Below, piece by piece: positions 8,462 to 15,814 of a stretch of 64,000 bases of DNA (within the stretch, counting starts at the first letter, position 1; each line of letters begins with the position of its first letter). The stretch lies in contig NZ_LT670844.1 in assembly GCF_900141755.1 (NCBI RefSeq), positions 6,172,501 through 6,236,500 of the forward strand. Direction: 5' to 3'. The notes below the pieces were generated by a model that searched no databases, had not been told where the DNA came from, and saw only the letters and a list, made by a program, of their open reading frames with translations. The translations under genes were made by a program, and so were the position numbers. This DNA is from Bradyrhizobium lablabi (GTDB lineage Bacteria; Pseudomonadota; Alphaproteobacteria; Rhizobiales; Xanthobacteraceae).

Positions 8462-9508
8462 TCAGCCGCGTGCAGGCGCGCTATCCCTCAAAAGCCCGAG
8501 CCGCAGCAGGCTTTCGGCGGTCGCCGTGATGGCGTCTTCATTCGAACGCGGCGCCCAGCCCAGTAGGCGCCTCGCCTTTTCGCTGGAGCCGTTCTTGATC
8601 TTCCCGAGCTCGGGCAGGATTTGTCTTATCGCGGGATCACGAAGCGCGGCGATGCGAACCAGCCAATTGGGCAATTGCCGGGTCGGTACCTTCGCGGCCG
8701 CCTTTCCCATGCGGCGCTTCAGCACCATGGCGATGTCACGCAGCGACATGAAATCGCCGGCGGCGGCGATGAGGCGCTCGCCCTTGGCGTTTGGATCCGT
8801 CATGGCGCGGATATGCAGGTCGGCGACATCGCGGACATCGACAATGCCGAAATAGAGCTGCGGCAGGCCGGGGATCGTGCCGTCCATCATGTGCTTCACC
8901 AAGAGGATCGAGGCCGAATAATCCAGCCCCAGCACCGGACCGAACACGCCGACCGGATTGATCACGGAAAGCTCGAGCTGGCCACCTTCCCGCGCGATGA
9001 AATCCCAGGCGGCGCGCTCGGCAATCGTCTTCGATTTCACATAAGCGGTGGTGCCGCGTCCATTGGGGTCGGTCCAGTTGGTTTCGTCAAACGGCGTTTG
9101 CTGCGGCTTGTAGCCATAGCCGATCGCAGCGAAAGAAGAAGTCAGCACCACGCGCCTGACGCCGGCATCGCGCGCGGCGCGCAAGACGCGGAGCGTGCCG
9201 TCGCGCGCGGGGATGATCAGTTCGTCCTCGTTCTTGGGCACGCCCGGCGGGACTGGTGACGCCACATGCAGCACGTATTCGCAGCCGGCGACGGCATCCC
9301 TCCAGCCGGCGTCATGTTCGAGATCGGCGACAGCGAAGGACAGGCGGTCTGAAAACTCCGCGCCGCCGGTCTTTAGCAGCGCGCGTACGTCCGCCTCGCG
9401 CTTGGCGCTGCGAACCGTGGTGCGCACCTGGTAGCCCGCGGCCAGCAGCTGCAGGATCGCATGGCTGCCGATAAAGCCCGACCCGCCGGTAACCAGGATT
9501 GTGCCCAT
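8462..9508 (-). CDS. NAD(P)-dependent epimerase/reductase, extended SDR
   Basis: A 348-residue protein starting at MGTILVTGGSGFIGSH, with GAGG placed nine bases before the ATG. It has the extended-SDR dinucleotide motif TGGSGFIGSH at the N-terminus, VLHVASPVPPG near residue 85, and the catalytic pair in TTAYVKSKTIAE (Tyr-x3-Lys) near 165. The sequence resembles dihydroflavonol-4-reductase-like proteins of proteobacteria, which act on aldehydes or ketones of unknown identity. It stands alone on the minus strand. Its leader carries a short tandem duplication. Confidence 0.88.
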   Translation of the reverse strand: MGTILVTGGSGFIGSHAILQLLAAGYQVRTTVRSAKREADVRALLKTGGAEFSDRLSFAVADLEHDAGWRDAVAGCEYVLHVASPVPPGVPKNEDELIIPARDGTLRVLRAARDAGVRRVVLTSSFAAIGYGYKPQQTPFDETNWTDPNGRGTTAYVKSKTIAERAAWDFIAREGGQLELSVINPVGVFGPVLGLDYSASILLVKHMMDGTIPGLPQLYFGIVDVRDVADLHIRAMTDPNAKGERLIAAAGDFMSLRDIAMVLKRRMGKAAAKVPTRQLPNWLVRIAALRDPAIRQILPELGKIKNGSSEKARRLLGWAPRSNEDAITATAESLLRLGLLRDSAPARG

Positions 9509-9518
9509 CGTCAGTTCC

Positions 9519-9550
9519 TCAATGCCAAGCGCTTTCAATGCCAAGCGCTG
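9519..9550. repeat. 16-bp tandem duplication in the epimerase leader
   Basis: TCAATGCCAAGCGCT is present twice in tandem with a 16-base period (9519-9534 and 9535-9550), immediately upstream of the ribosome-binding region of the minus-strand epimerase gene. It looks like a small slippage duplication. Confidence 0.7.
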
Positions 9551-9886
9551 CGTCGGGCCCATACTTCGAAAGACCTTCGCGAGCCGGCCAGCGTCGTCCT
9601 CAACGAATCTTGCGCAAGGGCCCAAGGAAAATCACTCATCGTTGATCGGCTGCATGGCTGAGCTCAAGATCTCTGTAGCACCGATTTGAAGCTGGTTTTG
9701 CGAGTCTAAATTGGATTTTAATTGAGAACACCAGGGAGGGCCGCCAATGTTCGGCACGCTGCAGGCGCTTTCCTCTGCGTTGTCGGGAGTCTCTTGGGGC
9801 GAATTTCCAAGAAGATACCGCGAAAGGGATGAATTGGGCCGTGGAATAATCCACGCGCGGGACGGTTTATTCGGCTCGGAGGTAAC
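9551..9886. other. intergenic region between divergent genes
   Basis: This stretch of about 335 bases separates the epimerase and DUF305 genes. It should hold both promoters. I see no strong -35/-10 pair or inverted repeat. The DUF305 ribosome-binding site GGAGGTAAC lies at its right end. Confidence 0.4.
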
Positions 9887-10411
9887 ATGGCTTTGCTCTC
9901 ACGCTCCTTCATCCGCAAGCGAACGATTTCGCTTGCGATTACGGCGTCGGTCGCAGCGGTGTCGCTGGTGATGGCGCACGGGCCGACGTCGGCGCATCGA
10001 ATTCGCCACGCCGTGCCGATCCAATACGTCGCCGCTTGGCAGGACAGTTCCGACGAGACGCCGTTCCTGTCGGAAAACGAAACCGCCATGAACAAGATGA
10101 TGGCGGACATGACGATCAAGCCGAGCGGCGACATCGATCGCGATTTTGTCGCGATGATGGTGCCGCATCATCAGGGCGCGATCGACATGGCGCAGGCGGA
10201 GCTGCGTTACGGCCACAACGAGCAGCTTCACCGCCTGGCCCAGGAAATCATCGTGACCCAGCAGCAGGAAATAGCCGCGATGCGGCTTGCGGTCGGTGAC
10301 AGGCTGCCGCCCTCGGTGGCGTCCCCGACGCAGCCCGTGCCTGCTTCCGATTCCCCGCCGATGTCGCATCAAGGGATGGGGATGCCGCACGATGCCATGC
10401 ATCGCAATTGA
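9887..10411 (+). CDS. exported DUF305 protein
   Basis: The 174-residue protein has an N-terminal signal-type segment (MALLSRSFIRKRTISLAITA, ending before SAHRI) and is preceded by a strong GGAGGTAAC. The core holds the DUF305 hallmark FVAMMVPHHQGAIDMAQAEL near residue 88 and LAQEIIVTQQQEIAAM near 118. The C-terminal tail is rich in Pro, His and Met (MSHQGMGMPHDAMHRN), which suggests copper or other soft-metal binding. DUF305 proteins often sit in metal-resistance loci. The next gene, a secreted beta-propeller, follows after 72 bases on the same strand. Confidence 0.85.
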   Translation: MALLSRSFIRKRTISLAITASVAAVSLVMAHGPTSAHRIRHAVPIQYVAAWQDSSDETPFLSENETAMNKMMADMTIKPSGDIDRDFVAMMVPHHQGAIDMAQAELRYGHNEQLHRLAQEIIVTQQQEIAAMRLAVGDRLPPSVASPTQPVPASDSPPMSHQGMGMPHDAMHRN

Positions 10412-10483
10412 ACGGCCCTGTCGTCCGCACGCGTTTGCGCCGCGTCGTTCCCTAACTCATCGCTAGAAAGCAGGAGAGCCTCA

Positions 10484-11965
10484 ATGAAGCGCAGCCTTTT
10501 GACGTTGGGCCTGCTCGCAAGTGTCTGCCTGGTTGGTCCGCACGGAGCCTTCGCCGGGCAGGCGCCTGGTGCTGCGTCCGATCCGGATATTCCGGTGAGC
10601 CATCGCGACCGGGTCTATTCCGCGGAACAATTTTCCAACACCGTCTCGGTGACCGATCCCGTCGACAACAAGCTCGTCGGGGTGATCAGGCTCGGCGACC
10701 CGCAGCCGGCCAATTTCATGCCGCTCTACACCGGCCAGGTCCTGGTCCACGGCATGGGCTTCTCGCCCGATCACAAGACCCTTGCGGTGGTTTCGATCGG
10801 CAGCAATTCCGTGACCTTCATCGATACCGCGACCAATGCGGTCAAGCACACCACCTATGTCGGCCGCGCGCCGCACGAAGCCTTCTTCACGCCTGACGGC
10901 AAGGAGGTCTGGGTCACCGTCCGCGGCGAGGACTATGTCGCCGTGCTCGATGGCCAAAGCTTTGAAGAGAAGTCACGCATCAAGGTGCCGGCCGGACCCG
11001 GCATGCAGATCTTCTCGCCCGACGGAAAATACGGCTATGTCTGCTCCTCGTTCAATCCGGAGACGGTCGTCATTACCGTCGCCGATCATCAGATCGTCGG
11101 CCACGTCAAGCAGGACAGCCCGTTCTGTCCGAACATCGCCGCGACGCCCGACGGCAAGCAGGTCTGGTTCACGCTCAAGGACACCGGCCGAACCGAGGTG
11201 TTCGACGCCAAGCCGCCGTTCGCCGTGCTGAAATCGATGGACACCGGCCCGATCTCCAACCACGTCAATATCGTCCGCAATGCCAAAGGCAGCTTCGCCT
11301 ATGTCACGATCGGCGGCTTGAACGAGGTCAAGGTATTCCGCACCGACGATTTCTCGCTAGCTGCGACCATCCCGGTCGGCAAGCTGCCGCACGGCGTCTG
11401 GCCGTCCGGCGACGGCAGCCGGGTCTATGTCGGGTTGGAAAATGCCGACGGCATGACGGCGATCGACACATTGACCAACAAAGTGATCGCGACCAGTCCG
11501 ATCGGGCAGGCGCCGCAAGCCATCGTCTATGTTCCGAACGCCGTTCCGGAAGGCGACGGCACGCAGCATCTGCAGCAGCTTGGCGTTGCCGGCCAGGTCG
11601 CCCACCTTTCGCTGGGCCCGATGAAGACCGTTGGCAGCACCGGCGCGGCCACCGGCGAAGACAAAGCCCCCACCAGCGTCTCGCTGTTCGATCAGGGCCT
11701 GATCCAGGTATTGCAGGTCGCGGTGACCGGCCTCGAGCCGAAGCAGCCTTACCTTCTCGCGCTGGCGCAGCAGCCGAACGGCGAGGGGGCTTTGGAGCCG
11801 ATCTCCGCCTTCATGACCAATCCGGCGGGTTCGGCGATCGTCAATGCAAGCGGCGCGATCCGCCAGGTGGTGCACGGCGAAGACCAGATCCGGCGCCGCT
11901 ATCTGGTGATCGCGGCGGGTCACGCCGACAAACCGGGCCCGATCGTGCAGGTGCAATTGAAATAG
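10484..11965 (+). CDS. exported YncE-like beta-propeller protein
   Basis: A 493-residue protein with a signal peptide (cleavage near AFAGQA, residue 25) and an AGGAG ribosome-binding site. The sequence is a series of 40-45-residue beta-propeller repeats of the YVTN/cytochrome-d1-like type: VYSAEQFSNTVSVTDPVDN, FSPDHKTLAVVSIGSNSVTFIDT, FTPDGKEVWVTVRGEDYVAVLDG, ATPDGKQVWFTLKDTG and others to about residue 340. A separate C-terminal domain (about 360-493) lacks these repeats. No heme motif is present. It likely forms a periplasmic operon with DUF305; the binding partner is unknown. Confidence 0.8.
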   Translation: MKRSLLTLGLLASVCLVGPHGAFAGQAPGAASDPDIPVSHRDRVYSAEQFSNTVSVTDPVDNKLVGVIRLGDPQPANFMPLYTGQVLVHGMGFSPDHKTLAVVSIGSNSVTFIDTATNAVKHTTYVGRAPHEAFFTPDGKEVWVTVRGEDYVAVLDGQSFEEKSRIKVPAGPGMQIFSPDGKYGYVCSSFNPETVVITVADHQIVGHVKQDSPFCPNIAATPDGKQVWFTLKDTGRTEVFDAKPPFAVLKSMDTGPISNHVNIVRNAKGSFAYVTIGGLNEVKVFRTDDFSLAATIPVGKLPHGVWPSGDGSRVYVGLENADGMTAIDTLTNKVIATSPIGQAPQAIVYVPNAVPEGDGTQHLQQLGVAGQVAHLSLGPMKTVGSTGAATGEDKAPTSVSLFDQGLIQVLQVAVTGLEPKQPYLLALAQQPNGEGALEPISAFMTNPAGSAIVNASGAIRQVVHGEDQIRRRYLVIAAGHADKPGPIVQVQLK

Positions 11966-11983
11966 CAGGCGCGGCCCGAAAGC

Positions 11984-12110
11984 TCGTCATGCCCGGGCTT
12001 GTCCCGGGCATCCACGTCTTACCGGCGGAGAAGCAAGAAAGACGTGGATGGCTGGGCATAGGCGAGCGGAAACGACGCCGTCCTTCGGACGGCTATGCCC
12101 GGCAATGACG
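11984..12110. repeat. palindromic intergenic repeat element
   Basis: The element begins CGTCATGCCCGGGCTTG and ends GGCAATGACG. It contains hairpins CCCGGG-CTTGT-CCCGGG, an ATCCACGTCTT/AAGACGTGGAT pair and GCCGTCC-TTC-GGACGGC (12077-12094). From memory this matches a high-copy element of Bradyrhizobium and related genomes. Here it sits after the beta-propeller gene and could also act in transcript ending or stability. Confidence 0.75.
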
Positions 12111-12126
12111 CAAAAATTAGCATCCA

Positions 12127-12402
12127 TCACACCTCCTCATGCTTGCGAAGATCACGGGCGTGATCGAAACGACCGGCCTGCAGATCGGCGCCGCTGACGG
12201 GAATCTCGGGAAGCGCCGCCTCCGCCAGAATTTCCGCGGTGATATCGCCGACCGAATTGTCCGCGATTTCATGAATGAAGCTGATGTTCCTGTATTCGCC
12301 GGAGGCGATCCGCGAGACCACTTCGCGCCGGGTCACTTCGGGATCGACGATCGCCTCGCGACCGCGCCGCCCATAATCGATCATCACGACGAAATATTGC
12401 AT
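12127..12402 (-). CDS. hypothetical protein under S24-repressor operators
   Basis: A 91-residue protein starting at MQYFVVMIDYGRRG; a GTG 30 bases upstream is an alternative start. It is acidic and mixed alpha/beta, with GREAIVDPEVTRREVVSRIASGEYRNISFIHEI in the first half. No signal peptide or membrane helix is seen. I recognise it only as a type of short hypothetical common in Bradyrhizobium. Its promoter overlaps two copies of the 15-bp operator that is also found three times in front of the S24 repressor gene, so it is very likely a target of that repressor. Confidence 0.65.
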   Translation of the reverse strand: MQYFVVMIDYGRRGREAIVDPEVTRREVVSRIASGEYRNISFIHEIADNSVGDITAEILAEAALPEIPVSGADLQAGRFDHARDLRKHEEV

Positions 12403-12450
12403 CGCAGGCACGCTCTCTTTGCCCAGGTCCACGCACCCGGGGCGCCGGCG

Positions 12451-12501
12451 ACTATTTCCGAAAATCAGAAGCTAGTCAAGCTAAAATTCTGAAAAACAGA
12501 A
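12451..12501 (-). promoter_or_regulatory. promoter with two S24-repressor operator copies
   Basis: On the minus strand TTGACT (12479-12474) and AATAGT (12456-12451) are separated by exactly 17 bases. An operator-like sequence TTCCGAAAATCAGAA (12456-12470) lies in the spacer, and TTCTGAAAAACAGAA (12487-12501) lies just upstream of the -35. Each agrees with the perfect operator TTCTGAATTTCAGAA at 12-13 of 15 positions. Repression by promoter occlusion is inferred. Confidence 0.65.
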
Positions 12502-12556
12502 AAACTACATGGCCTGACCTGAGTTGGCCCTGGCCCGGCGAGAATCAGGCCCCGCC

Positions 12557-13201
12557 TCACTTCGAGGCCCCCTTGGCGCCCCCGCCATGCGTCTTGGCCG
12601 CCTTCCGCGCCCGGCCGGCGGCCTTGGCCCGCAGCCGCTCGATCTGGCCCCGCGGCAGCGTGACGCAGATTTCCCCGATCCATTCGAGTTTTACCCCGTT
12701 GATCGGCTTGGCGTTGAAGCTCGTGAGGTTGACGACGCTCGCGGACTTTCCGCGCTCGATGGTTTTCAGGTAGCGCTCGCCGGTCTTCAGCCGGACCGCG
12801 GCCTCTTCGCCGTAGAAGCTCGAAACCGGGTGGCGCTGCTCCTTGAAAACCACGATGATATCGCCGTTTTCATACTTCGGCAGCATGGAATCGCCGGCCA
12901 CCTCGAAGGCGATGGTTTCCTCGGAAATCGGGAACGGCAGCTCGATCTCGCCGAGACCCTCGGGGGGCACCTGCTCGTGTTCCGGCTCGATCACCGCGCC
13001 GGCGCCGACCCGGCCCATGATCGGCACCGAATTCAGTTCGAGATAGTCGATAATGGGCTGGATTTCGCTCGCCTTGATCAGGCGGATCTCGGCCAAAATC
13101 TCCGAAACCGCGCCGGGGCGGACGCCCATCGCCATGGCCAGACCGCCCTTGGTCTTGCCCGGCTTCTCCAGCCCCCGTTCGATCATCCTGACATCCAGCA
13201 T
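12557..13201 (-). CDS. S24/LexA-type repressor with N-terminal HTH
   Basis: Starting at the ATG at 13201, the protein has 214 residues. Residues 15-60 form a helix-turn-helix (GLAMAMGVRPGAVSEIL). Residues 95-185 are an S24 peptidase-like domain with the catalytic Ser in GDSMLPKY (S105) and the Lys in RYLKTI (K146), as in LexA and lambda CI. An Ala-Gly pair in GRVGAGAV (A67-G68) is a possible self-cleavage site. The tail is Lys/Ala-rich. The predicted transcript start coincides with this ATG, so the mRNA may be leaderless; starts at 13210 and 13237 fall in or upstream of the -10. It is divergent from a GcrA-family gene and probably represses both sides. Confidence 0.88.
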   Translation of the reverse strand: MLDVRMIERGLEKPGKTKGGLAMAMGVRPGAVSEILAEIRLIKASEIQPIIDYLELNSVPIMGRVGAGAVIEPEHEQVPPEGLGEIELPFPISEETIAFEVAGDSMLPKYENGDIIVVFKEQRHPVSSFYGEEAAVRLKTGERYLKTIERGKSASVVNLTSFNAKPINGVKLEWIGEICVTLPRGQIERLRAKAAGRARKAAKTHGGGAKGASK

Positions 13202-13208
13202 GGGGTGC

Positions 13209-13237
13209 ATACTTCTGAATTTCAGAAGCGAATGCAA
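13209..13237 (-). promoter_or_regulatory. promoter of the S24 repressor gene
   Basis: On the minus strand TTGCAT (13237-13232) and AAGTAT (13214-13209) are 17 bases apart. The perfect operator fills the spacer. The expected start point, seven to eight bases after the -10, falls on the A of the ATG at 13201. Confidence 0.55.
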
Positions 13238-13285
13238 TTCCGATTTTCAGAAATCGGACTTGACATTTATTTCGGAATATCAGAA
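13213..13285. promoter_or_regulatory. three-operator control region
   Basis: Three 15-bp sites share one consensus: TTCTGAATTTCAGAA (13213-13227, a perfect inverted repeat), TTCCGATTTTCAGAA (13238-13252) and TTCGGAATATCAGAA (13271-13285). The last two each match the first at 13 of 15 positions. Centres are 25 and 33 bases apart. The array lies between the divergent S24 repressor and GcrA-family genes, much like the three-operator regions of lambdoid phages. Confidence 0.75.
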
Positions 13286-13290
13286 ATTAT
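13260..13290 (+). promoter_or_regulatory. candidate promoter of the GcrA-family gene
   Basis: A perfect TTGACA lies at 13260-13265. The -10 is weak: AATTAT at 13285-13290 after 19 bases, or AGAAAT after 16. The third operator copy occupies the spacer. Confidence 0.4.
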
Positions 13291-13321
13291 CCGGCGTCAA
13301 CAGGCTCCGGAGCGCAAGCGC

Positions 13322-13855
13322 ATGCAATCGACAGACTGGGCGCCCGAGCATTCGGAAGCGCTGGGCGAGCATCTCGCCAGGGGCATGTCGTTTTCGCAGG
13401 CTGCAAAGGCGCTCAACGCGAAATTCGGCACCGCCTATTCCCGCAGCGCCGCGATCGGCCGGGCCAAGCGGATGGGATTTGCCGCTGCTCCCGAGCGGCC
13501 GGACGACCCTTTCAGTCCTCCGCCGATCGCGAAGACGCCGCGGCTCGAAAAACCGCGCCAACGCCACGTCCCCGAGTTCATGCGGCCGATGCCGGCCTGG
13601 AAGCGCAAAAAAATGCCAAAACTCCGCTGTGTCGAAATCGTGCCGCGCCATCTCTCGCTGTTCGATCTTGAGCGCGGCGATTGCCGTTATCCCTATGGCG
13701 GCGACGAAGAGGGCGAGGCGGTCACGTTTTGCGGCCACCCGAAGCGTCCGGGCTCGAGCTATTGCACGGCGCATTTTCATCTGACGCGCGGCCCCGGCAC
13801 CGCCGCGGAACGCGCCGCCGGCACCGTCCTGCTTCGGCTGGTTGCGGCGGCATGA
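13322..13855 (+). CDS. GcrA-family regulator
   Basis: I start the gene at MQSTDWAPEHSEAL (177 residues), because the frame upstream runs antisense through the repressor gene. The N-terminus is a GcrA-like DNA-binding helix set (EALGEHLARGMSFSQAAKALN, then SAAIGRAKRMGF, residues 8-55). The C-terminus has the family signature DCRYPYGG, then FCGHPKRPGSSYCTAHF (about 120-160). Canonical GcrA controls CcrM-methylated promoters through sigma-70. This divergent copy next to an S24 repressor and a DUF6456-like gene is more likely a phage-derived paralogue than the cell-cycle gene. Confidence 0.8.
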   Translation: MQSTDWAPEHSEALGEHLARGMSFSQAAKALNAKFGTAYSRSAAIGRAKRMGFAAAPERPDDPFSPPPIAKTPRLEKPRQRHVPEFMRPMPAWKRKKMPKLRCVEIVPRHLSLFDLERGDCRYPYGGDEEGEAVTFCGHPKRPGSSYCTAHFHLTRGPGTAAERAAGTVLLRLVAAA

Positions 13856-13901
13856 GGCGCAAGCGGCATCTTTCAATCGTCAACTTCCAGGGAGTACTGC
13901 A

Positions 13902-14453
13902 ATGGCACGGGCAAAACGCAACAGATCGCAAAAGGCCGCACGAGCCCATGACCGGCGATCCCGAGATTTGCCGCGCAACGCCGAGGTGGCGGCGGTCGAA
14001 GTGGATGATCCGCTAGCGCTGGAGCCCGGCGAAAAGATCGTCACGCTGCGCTCGATCCGCAACGATCCCTTGGGCCGGCTGCACTCGCATCGCCAGATCG
14101 ACGAGGCGCAATATCAGGGCGGCCGGGCGTTTCAGGACGATTGGGAGAAGGCCGAGCGCGGCCCGCGCGCGGTCGATCCGACGCGGGAATATGTCGACGG
14201 CGGGCAGACACGGGAGCCGATCACCGAACGTCAGCGCAAGGCCGTGCTGCGGCTCAACCGCGCCGAACGCGAACTCGGCGCCGACGGCTCGGCGCTGGTG
14301 CGTGAGGTTTTGGTGCTCGGCCTGTCGATGGAACAGATCGGCCAGCGGCGCGGCCTGCGCGCCCAGCGCTGGATCGACTATTTCGCGCGGCGATTTCGCG
14401 AGTGCCTGGACCGGCTGGCGCTGATCTATGGGTTTGCGACGGAGAAAAGGTAG
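13902..14453 (+). CDS. DUF6456-like HTH protein
   Basis: A 183-residue basic protein with a GGGAG ribosome-binding site, 46 bases downstream of the GcrA-family gene on the same strand. The first 40 residues are Arg/Lys-rich and probably disordered. The middle has LGRLHSHRQIDEAQYQGGRAFQDDWEKA (about 58-90). The C-terminus has SMEQIGQRRGLRAQRWIDYFARRFRECLDRLALIYG, which resembles the sigma-like HTH domain DUF6456 seen in phages and prophage remnants. It probably acts with the GcrA-family protein in one transcription unit. Exact role unknown. Confidence 0.65.
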   Translation: MARAKRNRSQKAARAHDRRSRDLPRNAEVAAVEVDDPLALEPGEKIVTLRSIRNDPLGRLHSHRQIDEAQYQGGRAFQDDWEKAERGPRAVDPTREYVDGGQTREPITERQRKAVLRLNRAERELGADGSALVREVLVLGLSMEQIGQRRGLRAQRWIDYFARRFRECLDRLALIYGFATEKR

Positions 14454-14471
14454 CCGGATCCGCTCGACTCG

Positions 14472-14774
14472 TCATATGTTCTTCAGCAAAGCGCGCTTCA
14501 TCTCCCGGATGCGCGCCTCATCACGTTTGTAGAACGTCCATTGCTTGATGCGCTTTGGCCTGAGTAATCCCGCCTGCGACAATATATTGAGATGCTCGCT
14601 GATGGTTGGTTGGCTTACGCCAAGCTTTTTGGCGATCAGCACCCCGCACACGCCGTCCTTCACCAGATCGCCGTCGGTCTGCGCCGGAAAATGCGCGGCG
14701 GGGTCCTTCAGCCATTCCAGGACCTGAAGCCGACGCTCGTTAGCAAGCGCCCGCATCGCTTGAGAAATTGGCAT
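14472..14774 (-). CDS. ArsR-family winged-helix regulator
   Basis: A 100-residue protein with the ArsR fold: ALANERRLQVLEWLKDP (helices 1-2), GVCGVLIAKKLGVSQPTISEHLNILSQAGLL (the recognition HTH, residues 42-72), and a beta-wing reading RIKQWTFYKRD. The GVCGV cysteine (about residue 43) lies before the recognition helix, not in the classical ELCVCDL box, so metal sensing is uncertain. It is divergent from a PLP-dependent dehydratase gene 68 bases away, with a small palindrome between them, and probably controls both. Confidence 0.88.
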   Translation of the reverse strand: MPISQAMRALANERRLQVLEWLKDPAAHFPAQTDGDLVKDGVCGVLIAKKLGVSQPTISEHLNILSQAGLLRPKRIKQWTFYKRDEARIREMKRALLKNI

Positions 14775-14777
14775 ATT

Positions 14778-14787
14778 GCTAATTAGC
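14778..14787. promoter_or_regulatory. palindrome between ArsR and dehydratase genes
   Basis: GCTAATTAGC is a perfect 10-bp palindrome within TTGCTAATTAGCTA, four bases upstream of the ArsR start codon. It is the most likely ArsR operator in the divergent promoter region. Confidence 0.45.
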
Positions 14788-14842
14788 TATTTACCGATGT
14801 CAATGCGTCAGTCTGGCTAACGGCAATCAGCGAGGCACCGAA

Positions 14843-15796
14843 GTGGTCGTGCATGACGACAAGCCTGTAGACCGGCAAGAGATAGCGGCGACGGAGCGGC
14901 TTATCAGACCGCATATCCGCCAAACGCCGGTTGTCGAAGTTGACGGCGGTGATTTCGGACTGGGCGCGCTTCGCGTGAGCCTCAAGCTCGAGCTGTTGCA
15001 GCATGGAGGCTCGTTCAAGGCGCGCGGTGCATTCGCCAATCTCTTGATGCGGGACATTCCGAAGGTCGGCGTCGCCGCCGCCTCCGGCGGCAATCACGGG
15101 GCAGCGGTCGCTTATGCCTCGATGAAGCTAGGTATTCCCGCAAAAATCTTCGTTCCAAGTATTTCGTCGCCTGCGAAGATTCAAAGGATCCGCGACACCG
15201 GCGCCGAGCTCGTGGTCGGTGGCGACGGTTACGCCGACGCGCTCGCGGCTAGCGAAGAATGGGTTGCCCGGTCGGGGGCGCTCGCCATTCACGCCTTCGA
15301 TCAGCGGGAAACCATACTCGGTCAGGGAACAAGCGGCCTGGAGTTCGAGCGTCAGGCTCCAGAGCTCGACACGGTACTGGTCCCGGTTGGCGGCGGGGGG
15401 CTGATCGCCGGCATCGCCGCCTGGTACGAGCGTCGCGTCAGGGTCATCGGCGTTGAGCCGGAGGCGTCTCCAACGCTGACAAAGGCAATCGAGGCGGGAG
15501 GGCCGGTTGATGCCGAAGCCGGCGGGATTGCGGCCGATTCACTTGCGCCGCGCCGGGTCGGCGTGCAGGTCTTTCCAATCGTCAGCCGTCACGTCGAACG
15601 CGTCGTTGTTGTTTCCGACGATGCCATCCGGCATGCCCAAAAGAGCCTTTGGGCAACGCTAAGAATAGTTGCTGAGCCGGGCGGTGCTGCGGCCGTCGCG
15701 GCGCTGCTGTCGGGGCGCTATGAATTCTCGCCAGGCGAACGCATCGGCGTGCTCTTGAGCGGCGGCAACACCGTCGCTGTGAACTTTGATCGTTAA
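14843..15796 (+). CDS. PLP-dependent threonine/serine dehydratase family enzyme
   Basis: The 317-residue protein starts with GTG, with GAGG eight bases before it. It is a fold-type II PLP enzyme: the Schiff-base Lys lies in GGSFKARGA (about residue 59), the substrate loop in ASGGNHGAAVAYA (about 79-91), and the phosphate-binding Gly loop in PVGGGGLIAG (about 178-187). Length and motifs match IlvA/TdcB-like dehydratases without a regulatory domain. Ammonia elimination from Thr, Ser or a hydroxy-aspartate is expected in the cytoplasm. The adjacent ArsR regulator suggests inducible expression. Confidence 0.88.
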   Translation: MVVHDDKPVDRQEIAATERLIRPHIRQTPVVEVDGGDFGLGALRVSLKLELLQHGGSFKARGAFANLLMRDIPKVGVAAASGGNHGAAVAYASMKLGIPAKIFVPSISSPAKIQRIRDTGAELVVGGDGYADALAASEEWVARSGALAIHAFDQRETILGQGTSGLEFERQAPELDTVLVPVGGGGLIAGIAAWYERRVRVIGVEPEASPTLTKAIEAGGPVDAEAGGIAADSLAPRRVGVQVFPIVSRHVERVVVVSDDAIRHAQKSLWATLRIVAEPGGAAAVAALLSGRYEFSPGERIGVLLSGGNTVAVNFDR

Positions 15797-15814
15797 TCAT
15801 TGATGCTTGCGAGA

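Noticed and set aside
12524..13321. Extension of the GcrA-family frame upstream to 12524.
   Set aside because: It runs antisense through the S24 repressor and across the operators; the ATG at 13322 begins at the known family N-terminus.
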